Shown here: in pieces, positions 52,843-61,919 of the stretch | Layout of the letters: the number at the start of each line of letters is the position of its first letter | How positions within the stretch are numbered: position 1 is the stretch's first letter | Source: Gammaproteobacteria bacterium | GTDB taxonomy: Bacteria; Pseudomonadota; Gammaproteobacteria; SZUA-152 | Direction: 5' to 3' | DNA length: 64,000 nt | Assembly: GCA_011321815.1 (NCBI GenBank) | Contig: DROS01000031.1 | Location: forward strand, 1-64,000 | Translations under genes and position numbers: made by a program | Notes under the pieces: model-generated | Seen by the model: only the letters and a program-made list of their open reading frames with translations | What the model was told of the DNA's origin: nothing | Databases searched by the model: none

Positions 52843-54687
52843 ATGAAAAATGTGTTTCAAAAATATGGGGTTGGATTAAATTTGCTGGCACGGTTGTTGT
52901 TGGTTGCACTGATGGCGATGGTGCTGACGGCTTGTGGAGGTGGCAATGACCGCAACAGGGGCGGCGCTGTCCCGCAGGTGCCGACACGGGCTGTGACGAT
53001 CAATGTGTCCAGCGCTTTGGTAACACCGACCTATACCCTGAACGGTGTGGCATTTGAACAGAATGAATACAATGATGGTAATTTTGTATTGCGTAATACC
53101 CTGTCCGATGGCGATGCGCTGATGCTGGGTTCCAGCCATGATGCCAGCCCTGCGGCGGTGCGGGTTATACAGGGTACATATGATGTGCTGTTTCAGCACG
53201 AAACCGGTAATGGCGTACCGCAGAATGTGGATACACCGGTGCAGGCCGGTGAAATTGTCGATGGTGACCGCCTCCTGCCCATTAATGTGCTCGCATGGGA
53301 AATAACCCCCTCGTTTGCGCAAAACGCCAGCCCCTTTCCGCTGAATGAATATGATGCCGGTGCGTTTTATTTGCAGCCTGCTGCCGGGGGGGAACGTATT
53401 TTTATTGGCGGCAGCCATATGGCTTCACCAGCCCCCGTGCAGGTGCTGCAAGGTTCCTACGATGTAGTCTACTCTCTGGAAGCCGGAGGTGAGCTTGTTC
53501 CCGGCAACCAGGGGGCTGTTGTTATGACGGATGTGCTCGTTGAGGCCGACAGGCCCCTGGATGTGGATATCACCAGTGTGCCTTTTGAGTTCAATGCCAC
53601 GCTGGACTCGGCGGCCTTTCCGCCCAGCCAATATCAAAAAGCGCAGTTTTTCCTGCGTAATTCCGATACGGGAGACCGGGTGGCGCTGGGGGCGAGCTTT
53701 GAGCTGCCGGTATCTTTGCTTGTAGTGGAAGGCACTTACGACATTGTCTATCAGTATGTGCAGGGTAATGCTCTGCCCATTAATACTGACGCCGTTGTGG
53801 CGCGCAACGTTGTTATTGGCGCTGCAAATTCATCGGTAACCATCAATATTGAAAGTGTGGCTATTACCCCTTCGTTCACCCTTGATGGCGATGCTTTTCC
53901 TGAGGATGAATATAACGATGCCAATTTTTATTTGCGGGCCGTCAATAATAACAATGACGCCATGTTCCTGGGGGCAAGTGAAGTTGCGCCTGTGACCGTG
54001 CGTGTGATCAGCAGTGATATGGATACAGGGGCGGCGGTACTGGGGGCTTATGATGTTTTATACCGGCATGAATCGGGTAAAGATGTGCCACAAAATGCCA
54101 ATGCGGTGGTGCGTGGCAACGTGATGATAAACAGTGACGCATCGCCATTTACTGTGCCGGTGACCTCGGTCAGCATTACCGGGCGTTTTACCCTGAACGG
54201 TAATGATTTTCCTGGTGAAGCCAACAATAGCGTGCAGTTCCTGTTGCGTGATGCTGATAACGACAGTGACGCGTTTTTGTTTGGCCTCAGCGATATCACT
54301 AATGAGCCGGTGAAACTTGTGCCGGGAACCTACCATGTTGTAATGGATCATCTTGATGGTGATGCTGTACCCCAAAATGAAATGCATGAAGTGGATTTCA
54401 ATAACGTATTAACCAGTGATCAAACCTTACAGGTGAATATTCCAGCAGTACGTGTCGATCCCAGTTTCACCCTGGACGGTCAGGCCTTCCCGGCCAGTAT
54501 TTATCAGAGCGCCACATTTTATTTATACGACTTCCGTACCGGGACACGTATTTTTCTGGGGCGCAGCGATAAAAAGAACGCCCCGGTGATGGTGATCAAG
54601 GAAGATCATGAAATAGTTTATGAGCATTTGAGTGGTGGTGATGTACCACAGAACACGAATAATAATTTAGGACTTATTGATTTGTAG
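52843..54687 (+). CDS. Exported lipoprotein with six tandem repeats
   Basis: The 614-residue product has a lipoprotein signal ending MVLTAC, with Cys at residue 32. Six repeats of about 90-100 residues follow, each with the order: V-I-T-P-x-F-T-L-N/D-G-x-x-F, then E-Y-N-D-x-x-F-Y-L-R, then the phrase Y-D-V-x-Y-x-H-x-x-G-x-x-V-P-Q-N. The repeats are diverged (not copies at DNA level). They look like carbohydrate-binding or Ig-like beta domains, but no family is recognised. Probably surface exposed. I chose ATG 52843 (MKNVFQKYG); an earlier in-frame start at 52819 adds eight residues. Confidence 0.75.
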   Translation: MKNVFQKYGVGLNLLARLLLVALMAMVLTACGGGNDRNRGGAVPQVPTRAVTINVSSALVTPTYTLNGVAFEQNEYNDGNFVLRNTLSDGDALMLGSSHDASPAAVRVIQGTYDVLFQHETGNGVPQNVDTPVQAGEIVDGDRLLPINVLAWEITPSFAQNASPFPLNEYDAGAFYLQPAAGGERIFIGGSHMASPAPVQVLQGSYDVVYSLEAGGELVPGNQGAVVMTDVLVEADRPLDVDITSVPFEFNATLDSAAFPPSQYQKAQFFLRNSDTGDRVALGASFELPVSLLVVEGTYDIVYQYVQGNALPINTDAVVARNVVIGAANSSVTINIESVAITPSFTLDGDAFPEDEYNDANFYLRAVNNNNDAMFLGASEVAPVTVRVISSDMDTGAAVLGAYDVLYRHESGKDVPQNANAVVRGNVMINSDASPFTVPVTSVSITGRFTLNGNDFPGEANNSVQFLLRDADNDSDAFLFGLSDITNEPVKLVPGTYHVVMDHLDGDAVPQNEMHEVDFNNVLTSDQTLQVNIPAVRVDPSFTLDGQAFPASIYQSATFYLYDFRTGTRIFLGRSDKKNAPVMVIKEDHEIVYEHLSGGDVPQNTNNNLGLIDL

Positions 54688-54736
54688 CGTGCGGGCTGCG
54701 AGGGTGTTTACGCAGAAACGGGGCGTGTATGTCCCT

Positions 54737-55126
54737 TTAATTGCTGGAGAACTGAAATTCTTTGCGGGGGTGTTGCGATAGCTCATTCAGCATCTGGTCA
54801 ACGTCATCACTGCCATCAATGAGGAGTTTCAAAAAGGATTCGTGATGTGGTGTGTCGGCAGAGCTGAATTGCAGGCCGATACCATCGTCTTTGCTATGCG
54901 CGATGGTGCAACTAAAAGCAACACGCACCCAGCCTTCTTCTGCCTTGATGATGAGTTCAAGATCGCAGGATTGACCAGATTGTACGCCGGGGGGTGGAAT
55001 AAGCAGGACGAAAGCGCCGTCCATGCTGATGTCTGCGGTTTCGCCATAAAGCCGGCTGCCATCTTCCAGTTTGACTTCCACAATAACATCGAGGGGCAGG
55101 CGGGTAAATTTCCGATGGTCTGTCAT
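54737..55126 (-). CDS. PilZ-domain protein
   Basis: The 129-residue protein has the two cyclic-di-GMP-binding motifs of PilZ: RKFTRLPL (RxxxR) and ADISMDGAFVLL (D/NxSxxG). The rest is the six-stranded barrel, with a C-terminal helix containing SFLKLLIDGSDDVDQM. It should be a small c-di-GMP receptor. A diguanylate cyclase gene is in the window at 25986. Partner unknown. Confidence 0.88.
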   Translation of the reverse strand: MTDHRKFTRLPLDVIVEVKLEDGSRLYGETADISMDGAFVLLIPPPGVQSGQSCDLELIIKAEEGWVRVAFSCTIAHSKDDGIGLQFSSADTPHHESFLKLLIDGSDDVDQMLNELSQHPRKEFQFSSN

Positions 55127-55435
55127 GGCTATCCCGGGCGCAGGTTTAAACAGTGGTGACGTTCACAATCACCCTGAGTTTAGTCTGCTTATATCTGTTC
55201 GTCATCCTTGATACGGCTTTATGTCGTCATGATGAACAACAAATGCCGGCAAATATAAAGACGCGCCCTTGTTAAAAAAATATCGGGCAGGGCACAGCGT
55301 ATTGTTGCCGGTTTTCTCAGCAAAACCACTGATTAGAACCAGTAGTTGTTTGCCGATGATAATTTTGATTCCGCTGGTGCCGGTTGCTCCCACCCTTTAT
55401 CCTATGGCCTCTTTTCACCAGGGCCTCTCAATTTA

Positions 55436-56335
55436 ATGGCTGCACTATTACAGGTGACCAATCTGGTCAAACATTTCGATGCGGTTATTGCCGTCGACGG
55501 CGTTAGCTTTGCGCTGCAAAAAGGCACTTGTTTTGGGCTGTTGGGGCCTAATGGTGCGGGTAAAACCACCACTATTGAGATGCTGGAAGGCATCACCGAA
55601 CCCACTGGTGGTGAAATTCACTACCGTGGGCAACGGGTGGATGCCGGAGCGGCGCGTGAAGCATTCCGCAACGATGCCGGTATTATGTTTCAGTCCACAG
55701 CGTTGCAGGATTACATTACCGTGCGTGAGGCATTGGAGATGTTTGGCCGCCTCTATCCCCGTACGACAGACCATGATGAGTTAATCGAGATCTGTGCGCT
55801 GGGTGAATTTCTTGACCGTGACACACGCAAGCTTTCCGGTGGGCAGCGCCAACGCCTGTTGTTGGCCATGGCGCTGGTTAACGACCCCCAGGTGGTCTTT
55901 CTTGATGAGCCCACCACGGGGCTTGATCCCCAGGCGCGGCGTAATTTGTGGGCGCTGGTGAAACGCATCAAGGCGCAGGGCAAAACGGTGCTGCTGACCA
56001 CCCATTACATGGAAGAGGCCTATGAGTTGTGTGATGAAATCGCCATTATGGATCATGGCAGGATTATCGCCCACGGTTCCCCCAAGGCCTTGCTGGCAGA
56101 ACATTTTGATGAGGTGGTGTTGCAGCTGCCGCGTTCGGATATCCTTGGCCCGCTTGAAAATCTGCCACTGAAGTTGAAGGTGCAAGACGATATCGTGGAA
56201 ATTCTTAGCGCTGATATCAATGCCGCAGTGCGGACTTTGCTCGCCCATGATGTTTCCCTGGCCGGTTTACAGATTCGCCCGCGCACCCTCGATGACCTGT
56301 TTCTGGCCCTTACCGGCGCGGCCTTGCGCACATGA
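55436..56335 (+). CDS. ABC transporter ATP-binding subunit (DrrA/NodI-like)
   Basis: The 299-residue ATPase has Walker A GPNGAGKTT, signature LSGGQRQRLLLAMAL, Walker B VVFLDEPTTGLDP and a H-loop TTHYMEEA. It carries an extra C-terminal domain ending RPRTLDDLFLALTG, the layout of DrrA/NodI-type exporters. I chose ATG 55436 (MAALLQVTNLVKHF); the upstream start adds a leader unlike the family. It overlaps the permease gene as ATGA. Confidence 0.93.
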   Translation: MAALLQVTNLVKHFDAVIAVDGVSFALQKGTCFGLLGPNGAGKTTTIEMLEGITEPTGGEIHYRGQRVDAGAAREAFRNDAGIMFQSTALQDYITVREALEMFGRLYPRTTDHDELIEICALGEFLDRDTRKLSGGQRQRLLLAMALVNDPQVVFLDEPTTGLDPQARRNLWALVKRIKAQGKTVLLTTHYMEEAYELCDEIAIMDHGRIIAHGSPKALLAEHFDEVVLQLPRSDILGPLENLPLKLKVQDDIVEILSADINAAVRTLLAHDVSLAGLQIRPRTLDDLFLALTGAALRT

Positions 56336-57396
56336 ACCTGCGCCGCTTTCTCACCGTATTGGCTGCCCGTAACCGGGAGTTTATCCGCGACCGTTCGGCG
56401 CTGGGCTGGAATATCCTTTTCCCGGTGCTGATAGTGGCGGGTTTTGCCTTTGCCTTTTCCGGTAAACCGCTGGATCAGTACAAAGTTGGCATATATGGAG
56501 AAGCGCCGTTACAAAAACTGGCAGCCGCCAAAGAAGCGCGAGCATTTTTTCGCACCGGCTATATCCAGTTCATCCCGGTTGTCCAGCTGGATCAAGCCAT
56601 CACCAAGGTGGAACGCCATCAACTGGACATGTTGTTTGATCTCGACAATAACCACTACTGGATTAACAGCGATTCGCCCAAGGGTTACATGCTGGAGCGG
56701 GTGTTGTATGGTGCAGCGATTGTAGACGCGGGTGGAGGGGGCGCAGCAGCGGCCCTGGCGACCGATGGATACCAGCGCCAGACCGTCAGTGGCCGCGAAA
56801 TTCGTTACGTGGACTGGGTTATCCCGGGAGTACTGGCAATGAACATGATGTTCAGCTCCCTGTTCGGCGTAGGTTATGTCATTGTACGTTATCGCAAAAA
56901 CGGTGTTCTCAGGCGTCTTCAGGCAACACCGCTCAGCGCGTTTGAGTTTCTTTCTGCACAGGTTGTTTCGCGTCTGTGGCTGATTATGGCCATCACCATC
57001 CTGGTCTATGTGGGGGCGGACCTGTTTATTGACTTCACTATGTTCGGTGCCTACGGGAACTTGTTGCTGGTATTTACGCTCGGCGCTGTCAGTCTTATCA
57101 GCATGGGCCTGCTGGTGGCCGCGCGTATCCGTAGCGAAGAACTGGCGGGTGGTATCCTCAATCTTGTTAGTTGGCCGATGATGTTTCTCTCCGGGGTGTG
57201 GTTTTCACTGGAAGGGACAAACCCGCTGGTGCAGAAGCTGGCGCTGATTTTTCCACTCACTCATGTTATCGACGCGGCGCGGAGTATCATGATTGATGGT
57301 GCGAGTCTGATGGATGTGGGCACGCAGTTGTTGGTGCTTGCGGTGATGAGTGCGGTTTTTCTGTTGTTGGGTGCGGTATTATTTCGTTGGAAATAA
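56332..57396 (+). CDS. ABC-2 type permease
   Basis: The 354-residue membrane subunit has an N-terminal helix, a long periplasmic domain (residues 45-160), then about five helices including DWVIPGVLAMNMMFSSLFGVGYVI in two adjoining blocks, and the ABC-2 late motif LLVAARIRSEELAGGILNLVSWPMMFLSG split by a loop. It pairs with the ATPase just upstream to form a DrrAB-like exporter. Substrate not assigned. Confidence 0.92.
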   Translation: MNLRRFLTVLAARNREFIRDRSALGWNILFPVLIVAGFAFAFSGKPLDQYKVGIYGEAPLQKLAAAKEARAFFRTGYIQFIPVVQLDQAITKVERHQLDMLFDLDNNHYWINSDSPKGYMLERVLYGAAIVDAGGGGAAAALATDGYQRQTVSGREIRYVDWVIPGVLAMNMMFSSLFGVGYVIVRYRKNGVLRRLQATPLSAFEFLSAQVVSRLWLIMAITILVYVGADLFIDFTMFGAYGNLLLVFTLGAVSLISMGLLVAARIRSEELAGGILNLVSWPMMFLSGVWFSLEGTNPLVQKLALIFPLTHVIDAARSIMIDGASLMDVGTQLLVLAVMSAVFLLLGAVLFRWK

Positions 57397-57766
57397 TGTA
57401 TGTCGCGCCAACGTCATGATGTTTCTACCCACCAAAGAACGCGCATGCTTCTGCGTGTAATCGCTCATTGGTTACGTGTAATTACCCATTAACTATGTGT
57501 GGTTTAGTTGATACTCTAATCACTGATCAAGTTCGTTTGTCGCGTAGATATGCGTAATAACAATCACTTTCTGTCTGATATGCCCGTAGCGTTTGTTTTT
57601 GGGAAGTGAGTCGTAACAAAACCACAAAATAAAGAACTGAGGCAGGTTGTGTTACCCGTGAAATGGATTCAGGGCACTGTTTGAATTTATCTTGAGGCTG
57701 TAGCACGGTATGCGCCATGTAATACTGACAGTTAATGATAAATATTTTATAAAGGATTATGAAAAA
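57397..57766. other. Intergenic region with a remnant of a lipoprotein gene start
   Basis: No complete gene is seen in these 370 bases. GTGAAATGGATTCAGGG at 57658-57674 is identical to 60245-60261, the start of the lipoprotein gene at 60239. Here it reads VKWIQGTV and then a stop. It seems to be what is left of a longer relative of that gene. Confidence 0.55.
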
Positions 57767-58372
57767 ATGAAAATACGCACCCATATCGCCATAACAATAT
57801 CGCTTTTGGTAACCTCAGCCGCTTCGTTTGCGGGAAACTGGAGTTCGCCCGTGGGCGTCAATGTACCAACAAGGGAAACTTACCTGGAAGTCCAGGATTC
57901 ACTACCCATCAACTGGGTAATTACAGGATTAGGCTTCAGGGCATATGGCGGAGCAGTAACCACAATGTTGATAAACGCCAGTGAAGTTACCCCCACTGGT
58001 TTGCAAGGCAGTATGAAAAGGCGTAGTGGAAGTGCGCCGAATAATCCACTGGAAGTAGAGGCAAATTGCCCGATTGGTTCAGTGGTTACAGCCGTCGCCA
58101 TGCGGGAAGCAAACGATAACATCACCAATTTGCGGCTGCGGTGTTCCAGATTTATTGCTGAAACCCAACAGGTAGACTACTGGATATTTCAGTATGTTGA
58201 AGCTTATAGCTCCATGGCTCATTTCGGGGCGCTATATGAAATCGAGTTTTCTTTTGACAATCTGGTCTCTTTTGGTGATTACGGTAAAGTTTTTTTGACG
58301 GGCTTTGGCGCACGGGACAAGAGTGACAGCATGAAAAATGTATGGGGTCAGGTCAGGTTGCTGCACCCATAA
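57767..58372 (+). CDS. Secreted protein, paralogue of the 60239 C-terminal domain
   Basis: The 201-residue protein has a signal peptide ending ASFA before GNWSSPVGV. The mature 180 residues are about 85 percent identical by eye to the last 180 of the lipoprotein at 60239-61771. Shared blocks include ETYLEVQDSLP, NWVITGLGFRAYGGA and VFLTGFGARDKSDS. The domain has four conserved Cys or near positions (EANCP, LRLRCSRF). I do not recognise the family; it looks beta-rich and carbohydrate-binding-like. I chose ATG 57767 (MKIRTHIAITIS), which begins the signal. Confidence 0.75.
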   Translation: MKIRTHIAITISLLVTSAASFAGNWSSPVGVNVPTRETYLEVQDSLPINWVITGLGFRAYGGAVTTMLINASEVTPTGLQGSMKRRSGSAPNNPLEVEANCPIGSVVTAVAMREANDNITNLRLRCSRFIAETQQVDYWIFQYVEAYSSMAHFGALYEIEFSFDNLVSFGDYGKVFLTGFGARDKSDSMKNVWGQVRLLHP

Positions 58373-58433
58373 AAAGCGGCGCATCGTAATGTTGCCAAAT
58401 CGCGCCATGAACGGTGATTGTTAACACCCCTCC

Positions 58434-58457
58434 CCTCCTGGCGGCTGAGCCAGGAGG
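58434..58457. terminator. Strong hairpin after the paralogue gene
   Basis: CCTCCTGGC and GCCAGGAGG pair perfectly over a six-base loop. Only a short TTG follows, so it may be a terminator with a weak tail or a simple mRNA-end hairpin. The remaining bases to 58641 show no gene I can support. Confidence 0.45.
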
Positions 58458-58641
58458 TTGTGAACAGAACAGGCGTACCAGCCAATTGATTGCTTGATAT
58501 GCTGTAACCCTGTTTTTTCTGCCCGTACGATAATTTCTTGCAGATTTTTCATCCCTTCCTTTAATCTTTTGTTGCACGTTCTTTGGCTGGGACAGCCTTC
58601 CAAAATGGTTATAAAACAAGAATGCCCGGGAATAAAGCGAG

Positions 58642-59862
58642 ATGAATAAAAAAATAAAAATGCTGATTATCCCGCCTGTGTTGGCAGGCGTATTGTTGGT
58701 GGCAATATTTATAAATTATGAAAAAGATCGTCATAATATTTCCCGGGATATTGAAAGTGATATTTCTGTGGAAAATGATCTGGTTGAAATTCATGCGACT
58801 GAAAACAAGAATGATGTTCAACCACATAATGATTCTCAAGTGATAAACGCGGCGGCAAAGCAGCAAAACAATGAGTTTCAAGACGCGCATGAAATGGGCT
58901 CGCTGGTCGACTGGGTCAATCAGATTGATAACATAGTATCCAGTAAAGCATTGGATGCGGACTCAAAAGCCAAAAAGATAGTTGGCTGGTTGAGGGACAG
59001 TAATACCCCGGATGAAATCCGGGTAAAATTATATCGGGCGCTGGTTCAGTTAAAGCCGATAGATCGCATAGAAGAAATATTCTCATTAATCGAAGGGGAA
59101 AGTAATCCCGGTACCAGGCTGGCCGGAATAGAGGCGTTGGCTTTACTGGGAAAGCAGTTGATTGTATTGGGATATACCGAGGGCCAGCTCGTGATTAATT
59201 TACTGAAAATTGCTGATCAGGAAATGCAGGAGCCAGCAACCAGTAAAAAGCTGAACAGCCTTATTGTTTATATGGAGGATGCGTTGGCGGGCGATAAAAA
59301 TGAAATGATTGAAATAGAATATCTGACGGGCAAGGATTCTTATATCTGGGATTTAAGCGCCAAACTGGAAGACAGGGCCAATCTCAAATCCGGGCTTGGC
59401 AGTTTGCTCAATGATGTATCGGTGTTGGTTGATCAGGATAAAGAGCTGTTAAATGAGGAATACAGCAAACTTAACCTGGCATACCTGGATTATTTTGCTA
59501 ATGGCTTCAAGGGCGACATACCGGATTATCAGGACATGGCTTATTTTTTTGAACAGATAAAGCCAAAGACCGAAGAGTTCACCATGGGGGCCGTGTCCCG
59601 TTACCGGACATGGCTGGCCGCTTATTCCTATTCCAGTGAGCGGGACTCAAGTGACTATAACAATTTTATTCTTAATGAACTAAAAGAAGTTGACTCTCCG
59701 GTTGCAGCATTGGTGCTTGTTGAGGGTGGAATAAATGTAATTGATCAACTGGATCTGCCAACCAGAGAAAGGCTGGTGAGTCTGCTGGCAGAAAATGATG
59801 TGGCGGCGGAAGGGGAGCTGAGTGGTGAAGTGGCTGAAGCCCTGGGTTTTTTAATGCCGTGA
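58642..59862 (+). CDS. Membrane-anchored protein of unknown function
   Basis: The 406-residue protein has an N-terminal anchor helix (MLIIPPVLAGVLLVAIFI). The rest is mostly helical and acidic: WVNQIDNIVSSKALDADSKAK, then LYRALVQLKPIDRIEEIFSLI and GTRLAGIEALALLGKQLIVL, which have the look of HEAT-like repeats. Not recognised. It lies between the two paralogous secreted-protein genes on the same strand and might be their partner. Confidence 0.6.
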   Translation: MNKKIKMLIIPPVLAGVLLVAIFINYEKDRHNISRDIESDISVENDLVEIHATENKNDVQPHNDSQVINAAAKQQNNEFQDAHEMGSLVDWVNQIDNIVSSKALDADSKAKKIVGWLRDSNTPDEIRVKLYRALVQLKPIDRIEEIFSLIEGESNPGTRLAGIEALALLGKQLIVLGYTEGQLVINLLKIADQEMQEPATSKKLNSLIVYMEDALAGDKNEMIEIEYLTGKDSYIWDLSAKLEDRANLKSGLGSLLNDVSVLVDQDKELLNEEYSKLNLAYLDYFANGFKGDIPDYQDMAYFFEQIKPKTEEFTMGAVSRYRTWLAAYSYSSERDSSDYNNFILNELKEVDSPVAALVLVEGGINVIDQLDLPTRERLVSLLAENDVAAEGELSGEVAEALGFLMP

Positions 59863-60238
59863 TGCCTGGATATGATCAGGTGATTCGGGCGTTATCAAGT
59901 TTTTTCTTCGGCATGCTTTCCAGAGTAACGTAAATTATCCTTTTTCCTGCCCGGGTTTTCTGGAGGATAAGCAGAAAAGCGGTTTCTTTGTCGGCCTTTA
60001 TGCCAAGCTGCTGTCGAAACAATATACATCATGTCTGCTGATGCCGGGTTTTTACCCATTAACAAGCTGTAATTTAATCTATATCCTCACTAAGAGCGGG
60101 CACATTTGCTGCCTGGGTGCGCGCAATAACTTTTGCCGGATGGCTGTGCGGGTGTGTTTAGCCAGGGTGATTACTGCTGGCTGGGTCGTTTAAAATTAAA
60201 ATAAAAATAAAAAACAAGGGATTGGAGGTCAGGATGTC
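59863..60238. other. Intergenic region upstream of the PKD lipoprotein
   Basis: No gene or repeat is supported here. The last 50 bases are very A-rich (60190-60215), followed by GGAGG at 60224-60228, the ribosome site of the next gene. Confidence 0.5.
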
Positions 60239-61771
60239 ATGTCGGTGAAATGGATTCAGGGTATTGTTGTTTCTGTGTCGTTGTTGTTGGGAGCCTGTGG
60301 CGGGGGAGAGGACCCCAATGGGGGGGATGCGTCTGGCCCCACACCTGTCGCCACCATCACCAGCCCGATGACGGGAAGTGTTTACCCTGAAGGCAGCGAT
60401 ATTTCCTTCACCGGCACTGGCGAGGATATTGAAGGCGGCGCATTGGATGGAACCAGCCTTGCGTGGTCCTCCGATGCTGATGGTCAACTCGGCACCGGCG
60501 AAACGGTATCTTCCATGCTTTCCACGGGCAGTCACACTATTACGCTGGAAGCGACGGACAGTGGCGGAGCGACGGGTACCGACACCATTACCATTACGGT
60601 CAATGCAGCGCCGGTTATCGACAATATGGTGACGAGCCCGGCCAGGGTGAATGTCAGTACGCCAACCGCAATTAACTGGAGCATCACTGATGCTGATGGT
60701 GATACGCTGACCTGTGACCTGGATATCAATGCAGATGGCTCAAACGAGCACACCATTGACGATTGCGCCAACAACACCTCGCAAATACATACCTATGCGC
60801 AAACAGGGGATTATCAGGTACGTCTGACGGTTACAGACAATGTGAATGCGCCGGTACAGCAGGTTATGAATGTCACCGTTATGGATTTGGGCGCCATACC
60901 GGAAGTCACCGTTTTTTCTGCAACTCCTGAGGCCCCGGAAACCGGTGACCCCGTGGCCTTCGACTGGGATGTCAGTGATGGTGACGGCGATACACTGACC
61001 TGCAAACTGGATGTCGATGCGGATGGTTCGTATGACTATACGATCAGCGACTGCGCCAGCAACAACTCACAGGAACACACTTATACGCAAGCCGGTGTTT
61101 ACCAGGTTCGCCTGACGGTTGAAGATGGTGCGAACTCACCAGTGCAGGCAACGATTGACCTGACGGTGTCATCAACGTCGCCGGTTACTCCCGAGCCCCC
61201 AGGGGGGCCGGTAGACCCGCCTCCCCCGGCAGCAAACTGGAGCGCACCCATAGGTGTCTATATACCCACAACGGAAACTTATCTGGAAGTTCAGGATTCG
61301 TTGCCGGCTAATTGGGTAATAACAGGGTTGGGGTTCAGGGCATATGGGGGAGCAATAACCACAATGTTGATAAGCGCCAGTGAGGTTACAGCAACCGGCC
61401 TGCAAGGCAATATGAAAAGGCGCAGTGGCAGCGCGCCCAACAACCCACTGGAAGTGGAAGCGAATTGCCCGTTTGGTTCAGTGGTTACCGCCGTTGCTAT
61501 GCGCGAAAAAAACGGCAATATCACTAACCTGAGACTGCGCTGTTCCAGGTTTGTTGCCGACACTCAACAGGTGGACTACTGGATATTTCGATATGTTGAA
61601 GCCGTCAGCTCAAGGGCGCATTTCGGGGCTGGATATGAGATCGAATTTTCTTTTAACAATCTTGTTTCTTTTGGTGATTACGGCAAGGTTTTTCTGACGG
61701 GTTTTGGCGCGCGGGATAAAAGCGATAGCGTGGAAAATGTATGGGGGCAGATTCAATTACTGAATCCGTAA
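60239..61771 (+). CDS. Lipoprotein with PKD-like domains and a 57767-type C-terminal domain
   Basis: The 510-residue protein has a lipobox VSLLLGAC with Cys at 20. An Ig-like domain (about 40-120) is followed by two PKD-like repeats with DTLTCDLDINADG and DTLTCKLDVDADG, each ending in a YQVRLTV strand. After a Pro-rich linker (PEPPGGPVDPPPPA) comes a 180-residue domain matching the secreted protein at 57767. Probably surface-exposed. The ribosome site GGAGG is ten bases upstream. It is the only gene carrying both the PKD and the terminal domain. Confidence 0.8.
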   Translation: MSVKWIQGIVVSVSLLLGACGGGEDPNGGDASGPTPVATITSPMTGSVYPEGSDISFTGTGEDIEGGALDGTSLAWSSDADGQLGTGETVSSMLSTGSHTITLEATDSGGATGTDTITITVNAAPVIDNMVTSPARVNVSTPTAINWSITDADGDTLTCDLDINADGSNEHTIDDCANNTSQIHTYAQTGDYQVRLTVTDNVNAPVQQVMNVTVMDLGAIPEVTVFSATPEAPETGDPVAFDWDVSDGDGDTLTCKLDVDADGSYDYTISDCASNNSQEHTYTQAGVYQVRLTVEDGANSPVQATIDLTVSSTSPVTPEPPGGPVDPPPPAANWSAPIGVYIPTTETYLEVQDSLPANWVITGLGFRAYGGAITTMLISASEVTATGLQGNMKRRSGSAPNNPLEVEANCPFGSVVTAVAMREKNGNITNLRLRCSRFVADTQQVDYWIFRYVEAVSSRAHFGAGYEIEFSFNNLVSFGDYGKVFLTGFGARDKSDSVENVWGQIQLLNP

Positions 61772-61919
61772 TCTAAATTTTCACCACTGCTGTGCTGTTG
61801 ACAAAATCTTGGCTGTGGTGCGGTGAAATGGTCTGTATACGGGGCAAGTGGCGGCGGTCAATGCTGTTTGAGACATGAATTTGAGCAATCCCGCTTGTCA
61901 GGATTCCTTACATGGAAAT

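Noticed and set aside
58421-58603. A 60-codon - strand open frame with many Lys and Glu after the paralogue gene
   Set aside because: It includes the hairpin and lacks a ribosome site; I could not match it to any family, so I do not call it a gene.
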